Part shown: positions 24,711 through 33,896 of the stretch, one piece after another | How positions within the stretch are numbered: position 1 is the first letter of the stretch | Layout of the letters: each line of letters begins with the position of its first letter | DNA from: Sphingobium lactosutens | GTDB taxonomy: Bacteria > Pseudomonadota > Alphaproteobacteria > Sphingomonadales > Sphingomonadaceae | Reading direction: 5' to 3' | Length of the DNA stretch: 64,000 bases | Assembly (NCBI RefSeq): GCF_013393185.1 | Contig: NZ_QJQX01000075.1 | Span: 124,001 to 188,000, forward strand | Position numbers and translations under genes: made by a program | Notes under the pieces: generated by a model | Database searches by the model: none | What the model was told of the DNA's origin: nothing | What the model saw: the letters and a program-made list of their open reading frames with translations, nothing else

Positions 24711-26340
24711 ACACCAGCCGGCTCTGCTTGACCGCGGCCTCGATGAAGCTGGCGAAGAGAGGGTGCGGGTCGAAGGGCTTGGATTTCAGTTCCGGGTGGA
24801 ACTGCACGCCCACGAACCAGCTATGGTCGGGCCGCTCGACGATCTCCGGCAGCGTCCCGTCGGGCGACATGCCCGAGAAGATCAGGCCGCCCTTTTCCAA
24901 CGGATCGCGGTAGCTGGCATTGACTTCATAGCGATGGCGGTGCCGCTCGCTGATGTCGTTGGCGCCGTAAATGCCCGCGACGACGCTATTGCCGGTGAGC
25001 TTCGCCGGATAGGCGCCCAGACGCATCGTGCCGCCCAGATCGGTTTCGGCGGTGCGCTGTTGCAGGCCTTCCTTGCTCATCCACTCGGTGATGAGGCCGA
25101 CGACCGGCTCGCTGGTTTCGCCGAACTCGGTGGTCGACGCGTCGGCGATGCCCGCCGTGTTCCGCGCGCCTTCGATGCAGGCCATCTGCATGCCGAGGCA
25201 GATGCCGAAGAAGGGCACGTTGCGTTCACGCGCGAAGCGGACCGAGGCGATCTTGCCTTCCGACCCGCGCACGCCGAAGCCGCCGGGGACGAGAATGCCG
25301 TGCATCGGCTCAAGGCTGACGGCGAGATCCTCGCCCTTCTCGAACAGTTCGGCGTCGATCCACTTGATGTTGACCTTCACCCGGTTGGCGAGGCCGCCAT
25401 GGTGCAGCGCTTCGTGCAGCGACTTGTAGGCGTCGAGCAGGCCGACATATTTGCCGACCACGCCGATGGTGACTTCGCCTTCCGGGTTCAGCTGGCGGTC
25501 CATGATGTCGTCCCAGCGCTCCATGGTGGGCGCGGGCGCATCGCTGATGCCGAAGGCGCGCAGCACTTCGGCGTCCAACCCTTCCGCATGATATTGCTGG
25601 GGCACGGCGTAGATGCTGCTGGCGTCGAGCGCGGGAATGACCGCTTCGGGACGGACGTTGCAGAAGAGCGCGATCTTCCTGCGCTCGCTCTCGGGCAGCG
25701 GATGCTCGCAGCGGCAGAGCAGGATGTCGGGCTGGATGCCGAGCGAGGTCAGCTCGCGCACGCTATGCTGGGTCGGCTTGGTCTTCAGCTCGCCGGCGGC
25801 CGCGATATAGGGCACCAGCGTCACATGGACGAAGATCGACTGGCCGCGATCCAGATCATTATGCAGCTGGCGAATCGCTTCCATGAAGGGGAGCGATTCG
25901 ATGTCGCCGACGGTGCCGCCGATTTCGCAGAGCACGAAGTCGAGGTCTTCGGTGTCGGCGGTGGCGAACGCCTTGATCTCATCGGTGACGTGCGGAATGA
26001 CCTGCACCGTCGCGCCCAGATAGTCGCCCCGCCGTTCGCGCTGGATGATCGTCTGATAGACGCGGCCCTGCGTCACATTGTCCGACTGGCGCGCGGAAAC
26101 CCCGGTGAACCGCTCATAATGGCCAAGGTCGAGGTCGGTTTCCGCCCCGTCGTCGGTCACATAGACCTCGCCATGCTGATACGGGCTCATCGTGCCCGGA
26201 TCGACGTTGAGATAGGGATCGAACTTCCGGATGCGAACACGGAAACCTCGCGCCTGCAACAGAGCTGCAAGCGAAGCGGCCATCAGGCCTTTGCCAAGCG
26301 AGGAGACCACGCCGCCGGTGATGAAAATATACCGCGCCAT
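24709..26340 (-). CDS. pyrG: CTP synthase
   Basis: 543 residues. The enzyme amidates UTP to CTP using glutamine. The N-terminal synthetase domain starts MARYIFITGGVVSSLGKGL with the P-loop, then the DPYLNVDPGTMSPYQHGEVYVTDDGAETDLDLGHYERF block. The C-terminal class I glutaminase has PGGFGVRG, the nucleophile in FFGICLGMQMA, and the His/Glu pair in FHPELKS. It follows secG on the same strand, a usual order. Confidence 0.98.
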   Translation of the reverse strand: MARYIFITGGVVSSLGKGLMAASLAALLQARGFRVRIRKFDPYLNVDPGTMSPYQHGEVYVTDDGAETDLDLGHYERFTGVSARQSDNVTQGRVYQTIIQRERRGDYLGATVQVIPHVTDEIKAFATADTEDLDFVLCEIGGTVGDIESLPFMEAIRQLHNDLDRGQSIFVHVTLVPYIAAAGELKTKPTQHSVRELTSLGIQPDILLCRCEHPLPESERRKIALFCNVRPEAVIPALDASSIYAVPQQYHAEGLDAEVLRAFGISDAPAPTMERWDDIMDRQLNPEGEVTIGVVGKYVGLLDAYKSLHEALHHGGLANRVKVNIKWIDAELFEKGEDLAVSLEPMHGILVPGGFGVRGSEGKIASVRFARERNVPFFGICLGMQMACIEGARNTAGIADASTTEFGETSEPVVGLITEWMSKEGLQQRTAETDLGGTMRLGAYPAKLTGNSVVAGIYGANDISERHRHRYEVNASYRDPLEKGGLIFSGMSPDGTLPEIVERPDHSWFVGVQFHPELKSKPFDPHPLFASFIEAAVKQSRLV

Positions 26341-26430
26341 GGGAGTGGAGGCTTAGCCTTTCGGAACAACAAAGGGCAAGCGCGCGAATCCACGCGCGCT
26401 TAAAAAAAGATCGAAAGATCGGTGAAGTGG

Positions 26431-26817
26431 TTAGTTGGCGAGCGGAACCGCGCCGCCAGCCGCGTTGCCACCCGCCGGTGCAGAGGCTGCGTTGCTGGCC
26501 GCACCCGCCAGCGGATCGGCGTTCGGGGTAGCCGGAGCGCTCTGGGTCGCGGGCGCCTGCTTGACCAGCGAGGTGTCGATGTCGCTGGGCGCATGACGCA
26601 CCGACGCGATGACTGCCATCACGATCGACAGCAGCACGAAGATGCTGGCGAGGACCGTGGTCGAACGGGTCAGGAAATCCGCCGCGCCGCGCGCCGACAT
26701 CAGCCCCGCCGGGCTGCCGCCCACGCCCAGACCGCCGCCTTCCGACTTCTGCATCAGGATGACGGCAACCAGCAGGGCGGCGACGATTGCCTGCACGACG
26801 AGGAGGAAAGTGAACAT
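26431..26817 (-). CDS. secG: Preprotein translocase subunit SecG
   Basis: 128 residues from MFTFLLVVQAIVAALLVAVILMQ. Two membrane helices surround the conserved loop SEGGGLGVGGSPAGLMSARGAADFLTRST. The C-terminal 50 residues are an Ala/Pro/Asn-rich tail typical of alphaproteobacterial SecG. The longer open frame upstream to 27042 reads through intergenic palindromes and was rejected. It lies between tpiA and pyrG on the same strand, the familiar tpiA-secG-pyrG order. Confidence 0.95.
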   Translation of the reverse strand: MFTFLLVVQAIVAALLVAVILMQKSEGGGLGVGGSPAGLMSARGAADFLTRSTTVLASIFVLLSIVMAVIASVRHAPSDIDTSLVKQAPATQSAPATPNADPLAGAASNAASAPAGGNAAGGAVPLAN

Positions 26818-26919
26818 TGCGAGTTTCTGTCCGGTGAAGGAGTGCGTTGGCGCGCACATAGCGATGATGGGGCGCGGGGGCAACCTGTGAGGGGCCGCAT
26901 CCTGATCCCGGACACTACA

Positions 26920-27081
26920 CCGTTCGTTTCGAGCCCTTCGACTGCCTGCCTGCGGCAGTCGCTCAGGATAAACTTCATCCGCTCTGCGGATGAAGTCGAG
27001 AAACGAGGCAGAGCCGAGTTCAGCGAAGCTAAACACCGACACAGCGCCAGCCGCTTCTCGACTTCGCTCGAAGCGAACGGA
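26920..27081. repeat. Composite palindromic element between secG and tpiA
   Basis: Bounded by inverted ends CCGTTCGTTTCGAGC (26920-26934) and GCTCGAAGCGAACGG (27066-27080), one mismatch. Inside are hairpins including CTTCATCCGC-TCT-GCGGATGAAG (26972-26994) and ACTGCC...GGCAGT. The last 20 bases are identical to the reverse complement of 4671-4690. The tpiA-secG transcript must cross it. Confidence 0.7.
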
Positions 27082-27091
27082 GATTGGATTA

Positions 27092-27853
27092 TCAGGCCGC
27101 TGTCGCCATGCGCTGGTCCGCCGCCTCGATGATCGGGGCGAATTTCGCCGCGGTCAGGCTTGCGCCGCCGACCAGGCCGCCATCGACATCGGCGATCGCC
27201 ATCAGGTCGGCCGCATTGTCGCCGTTCATCGACCCGCCATAAAGGATTCGCACCTTGTCGGCTTCCTCGCCGATCCGGCTGGCCAGCGCGGCGCGCAGGG
27301 CGGCATGCATGGCGGCGACCGCCTCGATCGTCGGAATGCGGCCGGTGCCGATCGCCCAGATGGGTTCATAGGCGACCGCCAGCCAGTCGGCCGATGCGCC
27401 TTCGGGGAGGGATGCGAGCAACTGGTCGGCCACGACCTGCTCGGCCCGTCCGGCGTCCCGCACGGCCAGCGTTTCGCCGACGCACAGGATGACGTTGATC
27501 CCGGCTTCATGCGCGGCGACCGACTTGGCGGCGATATCGGCGTTGGTTTCGCCGCGCGCCTCGCGCCGTTCGCTATGACCGGTGATGACCCAGGTCGCGC
27601 CCGCCTCGGCCAGCATCTCGGCCGACAGCGATCCGGTATAGGCGCCGCTCATATCCATATGGCAGTTCTGCGCGCCGATGAAGGCTGCGCCGCGCCGTTC
27701 GGAGCCGGCCATGATGAGCGTCGCGGGCAGGCACAGGCCCACTTCCACCGCCGGATGCGCCGCCGCCACGCGGCCGATCGCCTCCACCTCGCTCAGATGC
27801 GCGCGCATCCCATTCATCTTCCAGTTGCCGACAACCAGCTTTCGCCTGTCCAT
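27092..27853 (-). CDS. tpiA: Triose-phosphate isomerase
   Basis: 253 residues from MDRRKLVVGNWKMNGMRAHL. Active-site residues are visible: the N-terminal Asn-x-Lys (NWKMN), the electrophile His in ITGHSERR, the catalytic Glu in VAYEPIWAIGTG, and the phosphate loop LYGGSMNGDNA. It interconverts DHAP and glyceraldehyde-3-phosphate. The open frame continues 760 codons upstream only because the ppiD gene on the other strand leaves no stops; the TIM start is unambiguous. Confidence 0.98.
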   Translation of the reverse strand: MDRRKLVVGNWKMNGMRAHLSEVEAIGRVAAAHPAVEVGLCLPATLIMAGSERRGAAFIGAQNCHMDMSGAYTGSLSAEMLAEAGATWVITGHSERREARGETNADIAAKSVAAHEAGINVILCVGETLAVRDAGRAEQVVADQLLASLPEGASADWLAVAYEPIWAIGTGRIPTIEAVAAMHAALRAALASRIGEEADKVRILYGGSMNGDNAADLMAIADVDGGLVGGASLTAAKFAPIIEAADQRMATAA

Positions 27854-28054
27854 CCGCTTTCTTTCCTTATGATTATTGCTGCACGTCGCCCCCGCCCTTC
27901 CGCCGCCGGTCCGTTGCCCGGCGCCTCCCCGGAAGAAATGGGAACTGAGGAAAGCCGATGAACGGCACTCACGCATTTGTCCAGTGCAAGCCTTGCCCGC
28001 ACGGCGATCCGCCCTTAAAGCGGGCCGCCACACAGCCGCAGTTCCGGAAAATCT

Positions 28055-30007
28055 ATGCTTTCTGTCTTTCGCAGCTTCATCCGCTCCAAGTTCGGCGCAC
28101 TTTTCGCGATCCTCTTCCTGGGGATCATCGCTGGCGCCTTCATCATGGGCGACATCACCAGCGGCAAATTCGGCAACGGATCGATGTTTGGCGGCGCCTC
28201 CGCCGCCAAAGCGAAGGGCCAATCGCTGAGCCAGGGCGAGTTTCAGGACCGCGTCCAGCGCGTGTTCGAAAACGCCCGCCGTTCCAATCCGGGACTGCAG
28301 ATCAGCGACTTCTTCGCGCAGGGCGGCGCCGCGCAGGTGTTCGACCAGTTGGTCGCATCGCTGACGCTGCGTGCCTTCGCCGACGATCAGGGCGTGCATA
28401 TTTCGAAGCGGCTGGTCGATGCGCAGATCGCGCAGATCCCCGCCTTCCAGGATGCGGCTGGCAATTTCAGCAATGATAATTTCCGCGCGCTGCTGGCCCG
28501 CGAAAGGCTGACCGAACAGGCGTTGCGCGACGATATCAGCCGCGAAATCCTCCAGCGCCAGCTGCTGGCGCCGATCGGGCTTGGCGCGCGCCCGTCCGAA
28601 ACGCTGGTGCTGCCCTATGCCTCGCTGCTGCTGGAAGCGCGGCAGGGCACGGTCGCGGCGATCCCGGCGGTCGCCTTCCTCGACGACAAGAATCCGACCG
28701 ACGCGCAGCTGGCCGATTATTACAAGAAGAACAGCGCACGCTTCACCATCCCGGAGCAGCGCCAGATCCGCTATGCCGTGGTCGATTCCGCGCGCTTCGT
28801 GCAGGCGGCGAACCCGACCGACGCGGACATCAGCGCCTATTACAACCAGAACAAGGCGACCTACGCCGCCCGGCAGAGCCGCACCGTCGAGCAGCTGGTG
28901 TTGCCGACGCAGGCCGGCGCGAAGGCGATCGCCGATCAGGTGAAGGGCGGCAAGAGCCTGGCCGACGCCGCCAGGGGCGCGGGCCTCGCCGTGTCGACGC
29001 TGGCCGACCAGAGCCGCGAGGCGCTGGCCGCTTCGGCGAGCAAGACCGTGGCCGACGCCGCATGGGCCGCAAAGCAGGGCGAACTGGTCGGTCCGGTGCG
29101 CGGATCGCTGGGCTGGCTGCTGCTGCGCGTCACGGCCGTGAACGAGACGGCCGCCCGCCCGATCGCCGCCGTGCGCGGCGAGATCGTCGAGAAGCTGCGC
29201 GTCCAGAAGGAAAAGCAGCTGCTGACCGACTTCACCGGCAAGCTGGAAGACCAGATCGCCGATGGCGGCACCTTCGAGGAAGTCGTCAAGGATAACGGCC
29301 TGACGCTGGAGACCAGCCCCGCGCTGCTGTCGACCGGCAAGCAGGTCAAGGACCAGACCTATCTGCCCACCCCCGACATCCAGCCGCTGTTGGCCCCGGT
29401 TTTCGCGATGAGCGCCGACGATGACGCGCAGCTGGTGCCGATCGTCGCCGACAAGCGCTATGCGCTGGTCGCGCCGGGCCAGATCACCGCCGCTGCGCCG
29501 CCGCCGCTGGCCGAGGTCAAGCAACTGGTGCTCGCTCAATATAAGCTCAACGCCGGCAATCTGAAGGCGAAGGCGCTGGCCGAGCAGATCCAGGCGAAGC
29601 TGGCCAAGGGCGGAAGTCTGGCCGACGCGATCGCGCAGGCCGGCGTCAAGCTGCCCGCGCCGCAGCAGCTGGGCGGCCGCCGCGCCGACATCATGCGCGG
29701 CGAACAGCGCCCGCCGGCGGAAGTCGCCATCCTCTTCTCGATGGCGGCGAACACGGTGAAGACCCTGCCGATCGGCCAGGATCGCGGCTATTTCGTGGTC
29801 CAGCTGAACAAGATCGAACGTGGCGACGCCAAGGACCAGCCGCAGCTGCTGGCACAGGTCCGCGACCAGCTGGGCGAAGTGATCGGCCAGGAATATGGCC
29901 AGCAGTTCGAGCGCGCGGTCGAAAAGGAACTGAAGGTCACGCGCAACCCCAACGCCGTGGCGCAGGTCCGTCAGGCGCTGTCCGCCACCAACAGCGGCGA
30001 CCAGTAA
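28055..30007 (+). CDS. ppiD: Periplasmic folding chaperone/peptidyl-prolyl isomerase, PpiD-like
   Basis: 650 residues. A single N-terminal membrane helix (FGALFAILFLGIIAGAFIMGDI) anchors a SurA_N-type chaperone domain (QGEFQDRVQRVFENARRSNPG, FDQLVASLTLRAFADDQGV), then a parvulin-like rotamase region (about 245-360, beginning DADISAYYNQNKATYAARQSRTV-like sequence) and a second helical part. It is expected to help outer membrane protein folding at the Sec exit. Divergent from tpiA across 201 bases without a clear promoter. trpE starts one base after its stop. Confidence 0.92.
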   Translation: MLSVFRSFIRSKFGALFAILFLGIIAGAFIMGDITSGKFGNGSMFGGASAAKAKGQSLSQGEFQDRVQRVFENARRSNPGLQISDFFAQGGAAQVFDQLVASLTLRAFADDQGVHISKRLVDAQIAQIPAFQDAAGNFSNDNFRALLARERLTEQALRDDISREILQRQLLAPIGLGARPSETLVLPYASLLLEARQGTVAAIPAVAFLDDKNPTDAQLADYYKKNSARFTIPEQRQIRYAVVDSARFVQAANPTDADISAYYNQNKATYAARQSRTVEQLVLPTQAGAKAIADQVKGGKSLADAARGAGLAVSTLADQSREALAASASKTVADAAWAAKQGELVGPVRGSLGWLLLRVTAVNETAARPIAAVRGEIVEKLRVQKEKQLLTDFTGKLEDQIADGGTFEEVVKDNGLTLETSPALLSTGKQVKDQTYLPTPDIQPLLAPVFAMSADDDAQLVPIVADKRYALVAPGQITAAAPPPLAEVKQLVLAQYKLNAGNLKAKALAEQIQAKLAKGGSLADAIAQAGVKLPAPQQLGGRRADIMRGEQRPPAEVAILFSMAANTVKTLPIGQDRGYFVVQLNKIERGDAKDQPQLLAQVRDQLGEVIGQEYGQQFERAVEKELKVTRNPNAVAQVRQALSATNSGDQ

Positions 30008-30008
30008 G

Positions 30009-31529
30009 ATGACGGTTGGCGGGGGCATGGACGGCGTGAACAGCGCGCGCGCGGCTCTGGCGCGGGGTGAATCGGCGCTGGTGTGGCGGCGGCAGATCGC
30101 CGACACTGACACGCCGATCTCTGCGGCGCTCAAGCTGTTCGAGTCCGATCGCGGCGACTATCTGCTCGAATCGGTCGAGGGCGGCGCGGTGCGTGGCCGC
30201 TACAGCCTGATCGGCCTCGCCCCCGACCTCGTCTTCCGTGCCCACGGCCAGAGTGCCGAGATCAACCGCCAATGGGCGACCGACCGCGACGCCTTCGTGC
30301 CGGAAAGCGCCGGGGCGCTCGACGCTCTGCGCGCGCTGGTGGCGGAGTGCCGGGCGGAAATGGACGCGGCGCTGCCGCCCGCCCTCGCCTGCCTCGTCGG
30401 CTATTTCGGCTATGAGACGGTTGGGCTGGTGGAAAAGCTCCCGCGCCCCGCGCCCAATCCGATCGGCGTGCCCGACATGCTGTTCGTGCGGCCGACGGTC
30501 ATCCTGATCTTCGATCGCCTCGCCGATCAGCTCTACCTCGTGTCGCCGGTCTGGAAGGGCAGCTTCGCCGATGCCGAAAAGGCGATCGAGGCCGCGCTGG
30601 AGCGGATCGACGCCACCGCCGCCCGCCTTGCCGCGCCGCTCCCTGCCCTGCCCGCGCCCGCCGACATCGCCGATGTCGAGGTGACGCCAGTGCTGGAACC
30701 CGGCCGCTATGCGCAGATGGTGGACGCGGCCAAGGACTATATCGTCGCGGGCGACATCTTCCAGGTGGTGCTGGCGCAGCGCTTCACCAGCCCCTTCACC
30801 CTGCCGCCGATCGCCCTTTATCGCGCGCTGCGGCGGATCAACCCGTCGCCCTTCCTCTATTATCTCGACCTGCCCGGCTTTGCGCTGATCGGATCGTCGC
30901 CGGAAATCCTGGTCCGCGCCCGCAATGGCGAGGTGACGATCCGCCCGATCGCCGGCACCCGCCCGCGCGGCAAGAGCGCGGTCGAGGATGCCGCCAATCG
31001 CGAAAGCCTGCTCGCCGATCCGAAGGAACGGGCCGAGCATCTGATGCTGCTCGACCTTGGCCGCAACGATGTCGGCCGCGTCGCCGCCGCCGGATCGGTG
31101 ACGGTCACGGAAAGCTATACCGTCGAATTCTACAGCCATGTCATGCACATCGTGTCGAACGTCGTCGGACGGCTGGCCGAGGACAAGGATGCGATCGACG
31201 CGCTGTTCGCGGGCTTCCCGGCGGGCACCGTCTCGGGCGCGCCCAAGGTCCGCGCCTGCGAGATCATCGCCGAGTTGGAGCCGGAAACGCGCGGCGCCTA
31301 TGCCGGCGGGGTCGGCTATTTCGGGCCGGACGGCAATATGGACAGTTGCATCGTGCTGCGCACCGCCGTGCTGAAGGACGGCGTCATGCATGTGCAGGCG
31401 GGCGCGGGCATCGTCGCGGACTCGAACGCCGAATATGAACAGCGCGAATGCGAGGCGAAGAGCGGCGCCCTGCTCGCCGCCGCACGCGAGGCGGTGAGCG
31501 TGGCGCGGGAAAGCGGCTTCGGGCAGTAA
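30009..31529 (+). CDS. trpE: Anthranilate synthase component I
   Basis: 506 residues. It converts chorismate to anthranilate with TrpG as glutaminase partner. The N-terminal part has the regulatory tryptophan region (LLESVEGGAVRGRYSLIGL). The chorismate-binding core shows FALIGSSPEILVRA, IRPIAGTRPRGKS, HLMLLDLGRNDVGRVA, GTVSGAPKVRACEIIAELEPETRGAYAGGVGYFG. The ATG at 30009 is the longest; MDGVN at 30027, preceded by GCGGGGG, may be the true start. Unlike many related genomes, trpG and trpDC do not follow: a terminator and convergent genes come next. Confidence 0.96.
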   Translation: MTVGGGMDGVNSARAALARGESALVWRRQIADTDTPISAALKLFESDRGDYLLESVEGGAVRGRYSLIGLAPDLVFRAHGQSAEINRQWATDRDAFVPESAGALDALRALVAECRAEMDAALPPALACLVGYFGYETVGLVEKLPRPAPNPIGVPDMLFVRPTVILIFDRLADQLYLVSPVWKGSFADAEKAIEAALERIDATAARLAAPLPALPAPADIADVEVTPVLEPGRYAQMVDAAKDYIVAGDIFQVVLAQRFTSPFTLPPIALYRALRRINPSPFLYYLDLPGFALIGSSPEILVRARNGEVTIRPIAGTRPRGKSAVEDAANRESLLADPKERAEHLMLLDLGRNDVGRVAAAGSVTVTESYTVEFYSHVMHIVSNVVGRLAEDKDAIDALFAGFPAGTVSGAPKVRACEIIAELEPETRGAYAGGVGYFGPDGNMDSCIVLRTAVLKDGVMHVQAGAGIVADSNAEYEQRECEAKSGALLAAAREAVSVARESGFGQ

Positions 31530-31533
31530 AATA

Positions 31534-31559
31534 TCCTCCCCAAGTAAGCTTGGGGAGGA
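31534..31559. terminator. Hairpin between trpE and the extensin-like gene
   Basis: TCCTCCCCAAG and CTTGGGGAGGA form a perfect 11-bp stem around TAAG. On the minus strand TATTTTAC follows, so it probably terminates the minus-strand gene and perhaps trpE. Hairpins of the CTTGGGGAGG type are also common intergenic repeats in sphingomonads. Confidence 0.65.
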
Positions 31560-31566
31560 ATTCAAA

Positions 31567-32292
31567 TCACCGACAGGCCCGCCACCCCATCGCGCCACGC
31601 TCCGCCTGATCGAGGTGGAAATGATCGCGATGCGCCGCATTATAGTCCGGTGACAGCACGGTCGAGAACAGGCCGCACGCCCCGTCGCGCACCGCGCGCA
31701 GGAAGGCGGCATCCTTCCCCTCCCCCTTCCAGTCGTTCAGCACGCTGACCTGCCGCCCGTCCTTCAACACGAAGGCGGCGACGTCGATCGCATCGGCGGT
31801 CGCATGTTCGCTGAAATCACCCTGGCTGCGGCCATACATCCGCCGACAGCTATAGCTGCCGAAATGACGGATAGACCGCACCGGCTGGCCGTAGATGCGC
31901 TGGGCGGCGGGCTGCACCACCTGCCATTCCCAGAGCTTGAGCGCGGCCACCACCGGGCAGGACGGCGCGACCGACGCGGGCACCAGCGCGATGGCGTCGA
32001 CCTCCCGCTTCAACCGCACCGCATCGGCATAGGCGCACTGCTCCGCGCCGCCCGGCTTCATCGCGACATAAGCAACCCCCGCCCGGTCGAGCAGCGCCCT
32101 GCACCGCGCGGTATCACCCGTCAGCGCCACCAGCTTGCGCCCGGTGAACAGGCCGACCGGCTGGCCGAGGTCGAGATCGGTCCAGGGCAGATCCTGCGGC
32201 CGCTGGCGCAGATACGCATAGCCAAGGAAGAGCAGGATCAGCACGCCGCCGAGCAGGACAAGGCGGCGCAGGGTCAAATGCAGTCTCCGCAT
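31567..32292 (-). CDS. Extensin-like family protein, membrane anchored
   Basis: 241 residues. An N-terminal helix (LVLLGGVLILLFLGYAYL) anchors a domain of the bacterial extensin-like C-terminal family. RHFGSYSCRRMYGR, then SEHATADAIDVAAF with H and D, and the late HRDHFHLD supply a His/Asp set resembling the metal ligands of M15 D-Ala-D-Ala peptidases. A periplasmic cell-wall amidase or peptidase role is inference. It starts three bases after the Nudix gene stop, so the two are co-transcribed. Confidence 0.85.
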   Translation of the reverse strand: MRRLHLTLRRLVLLGGVLILLFLGYAYLRQRPQDLPWTDLDLGQPVGLFTGRKLVALTGDTARCRALLDRAGVAYVAMKPGGAEQCAYADAVRLKREVDAIALVPASVAPSCPVVAALKLWEWQVVQPAAQRIYGQPVRSIRHFGSYSCRRMYGRSQGDFSEHATADAIDVAAFVLKDGRQVSVLNDWKGEGKDAAFLRAVRDGACGLFSTVLSPDYNAAHRDHFHLDQAERGAMGWRACR

Positions 32293-32295
32293 CCC

Positions 32296-33066
32296 CTAAG
32301 CACGCCGGACCCGCTCCATTGGTTCCGACGTCACCGGATAACCGAGATGATCGGGGATGCAGAGATGCGCCTCGCCATCCCGCTCCTCCTTCCACGGCCG
32401 TACCTTCTCCACCGGATGCGCCGCCGCATGGGCGACCAGATCGGCATGGGAGCCAAACAGCGCCAGTCGCTCCAGATTGCGCCGCGTCGGGAAGATGATC
32501 CGGCTTTCCCCCGCGTCGCAGCGCGCCAGCGTGTCGGCGGCGCTGCTCCAGAAGAGCCGGACATTCTCGGTCGTGTCGACGCTCGCCACCTGTCCCTCAG
32601 GCGCACGGGCGAGATAGAAGCGCGTATCATAGACCCGGCGCGCCTGCTCGAACGGCGCCGGATGCCAGCGTGCGAACGGGGTCAGCGCATCGAGCGCCAG
32701 ACCCAGCCCATGCCGGTCGAGCAATTCGGCCAGCGGCCGGCCGTCGTGCAGCCCGTCGCGCAGGCGCAGCACCATGGCCGCATCCACCGCGCCGGTAATG
32801 CCGATCCCGATCCCCGCCTCCTCGATCGTCTCGCGAATCGCGGCAATGCGCGCGGCGGCCTCGTCCATGTCCAGCCCGCCGCCGATCCGTGCCGCCAGCA
32901 CATGATCGGCCTCGTCCACCGCGCCGCCGGGAAAAACCAGCGCGCCCGCGGCAAAGGCCATTGTCGACGCCCGCTCCATCATCAGCAGCTCGGGCGGCTT
33001 TCCCGGTCGATCGCGCACGATCACCACCGTCGCGGCGGGACGCCCCGCTTCTTTTTCTTCTGTCAT
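32296..33066 (-). CDS. Nudix hydrolase (NUDT19/CoA pyrophosphatase-like)
   Basis: 256 residues. The Nudix helix is split by an insertion: VFPGGAVDEADH precedes, and the RET-IEEAGI core (R78, E79, E82, E83) follows about 25 residues later, as in the NUDT7/NUDT19-like group. C-terminal FARWHPAPFEQARRVYDTRFYLAR is also typical. It likely hydrolyses a nucleoside diphosphate-linked compound such as acyl-CoA; substrate not determined by sequence. Confidence 0.85.
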   Translation of the reverse strand: MTEEKEAGRPAATVVIVRDRPGKPPELLMMERASTMAFAAGALVFPGGAVDEADHVLAARIGGGLDMDEAAARIAAIRETIEEAGIGIGITGAVDAAMVLRLRDGLHDGRPLAELLDRHGLGLALDALTPFARWHPAPFEQARRVYDTRFYLARAPEGQVASVDTTENVRLFWSSAADTLARCDAGESRIIFPTRRNLERLALFGSHADLVAHAAAHPVEKVRPWKEERDGEAHLCIPDHLGYPVTSEPMERVRRA

Positions 33067-33190
33067 GCCGAATATCCTAGGCGCTCGATGCGCCCGCCGC
33101 CAGTCGGTGAGTCACGCTGCGCAAAGGAACAGGGTGGCGTCCGGCGCGTCCTTGCGTCACCCTCCCCCTCCCGATTCAGGAGAGCGTGCC

Positions 33191-33835
33191 ATGTCCCTCG
33201 ACCTCGTTTTCTACACCAATCCCATGTCGCGCGGGCAGATCGCTCGATGGATGCTGGAGGAGGTCGGCGAAGTCTATGAGACGGTGATCCTCGACTATGG
33301 CGATGGCGGCGGCACGGGCGGCATGAAGTCGGCCGACTATCTGGCGATCAACCCGATGGGCAAGGTGCCGACGATCGTCCATCGGGGCCGGGTCGTCACC
33401 GAATGCGCCGCCGTCTGCGCCTATCTGGCCGACGCCTTCCCCGCCGCCAATCTCGCCCCGCCCGCCGACCAGCGGCATGATTATTATCGCTGGCTCTTCT
33501 TCGCCGCCGGGCCGGTGGAAGCCGCCGTCACCAACAAGGCGCTGGGCTTCGTCGTCCCCGAGGGGCGCGAACGGACCGCCGGCTATGGCAGCTTCGACGA
33601 CACGATCCATGCGCTGGAAAGCGCGGTGTCCGGCGACGCATGGATTTGCGGCGACCAGTTCACCGCCGCCGACGTCTATGTCGGGTCGCAGATCGACTGG
33701 GGGTTGAGCTTCAAGACCATGCCAGCCCGCCCCGCCCTCGAAACCTATGCCGCCCGCCTGCGCGAACGCCCGGCCTACAGGCGGCAGAAGGAGATAGACG
33801 GCGCGCTGATCGCAGAAATGCAGAAGAAGGGGTAA
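33191..33835 (+). CDS. Glutathione S-transferase family protein
   Basis: 214 residues. The N-terminal thioredoxin-like domain starts LVFYTNPMSRGQIARWMLEEV, with a Ser in the position used for glutathione activation, and INPMGKVPTIVHRG plus TECAAVCAYLADAFP complete the G site. The C-terminal helical domain includes ICGDQFTAADVYVGSQIDWG. The ATG at 33191 has GGAG eight bases upstream, so the longer frame was rejected. Role probably in detoxification; substrate unknown. Confidence 0.9.
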   Translation: MSLDLVFYTNPMSRGQIARWMLEEVGEVYETVILDYGDGGGTGGMKSADYLAINPMGKVPTIVHRGRVVTECAAVCAYLADAFPAANLAPPADQRHDYYRWLFFAAGPVEAAVTNKALGFVVPEGRERTAGYGSFDDTIHALESAVSGDAWICGDQFTAADVYVGSQIDWGLSFKTMPARPALETYAARLRERPAYRRQKEIDGALIAEMQKKG

Positions 33836-33837
33836 AA

Positions 33838-33876
33838 TAAAAAAGGCCCGGTGAATATCTCCACCGGGCCTCTTAT
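33838..33876. terminator. Bidirectional terminator between the GST and BI-1 genes
   Basis: AGGCCCGGTG and CACCGGGCCT pair around a short loop; the plus side continues CTTATT, and the minus side continues TTTTTTATT. Confidence 0.88.
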
Positions 33877-33896
33877 TCTGCGTTGCGTTCGCGCGA

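Noticed and set aside
27854..30133. Very long minus-strand extension upstream of tpiA
   Set aside because: It is antisense to the ppiD gene, which has clear domains; only the tpiA part is coding.
29937..31712. A 591-codon minus-strand frame over trpE
   Set aside because: Antisense to trpE, which carries all chorismate-binding blocks.
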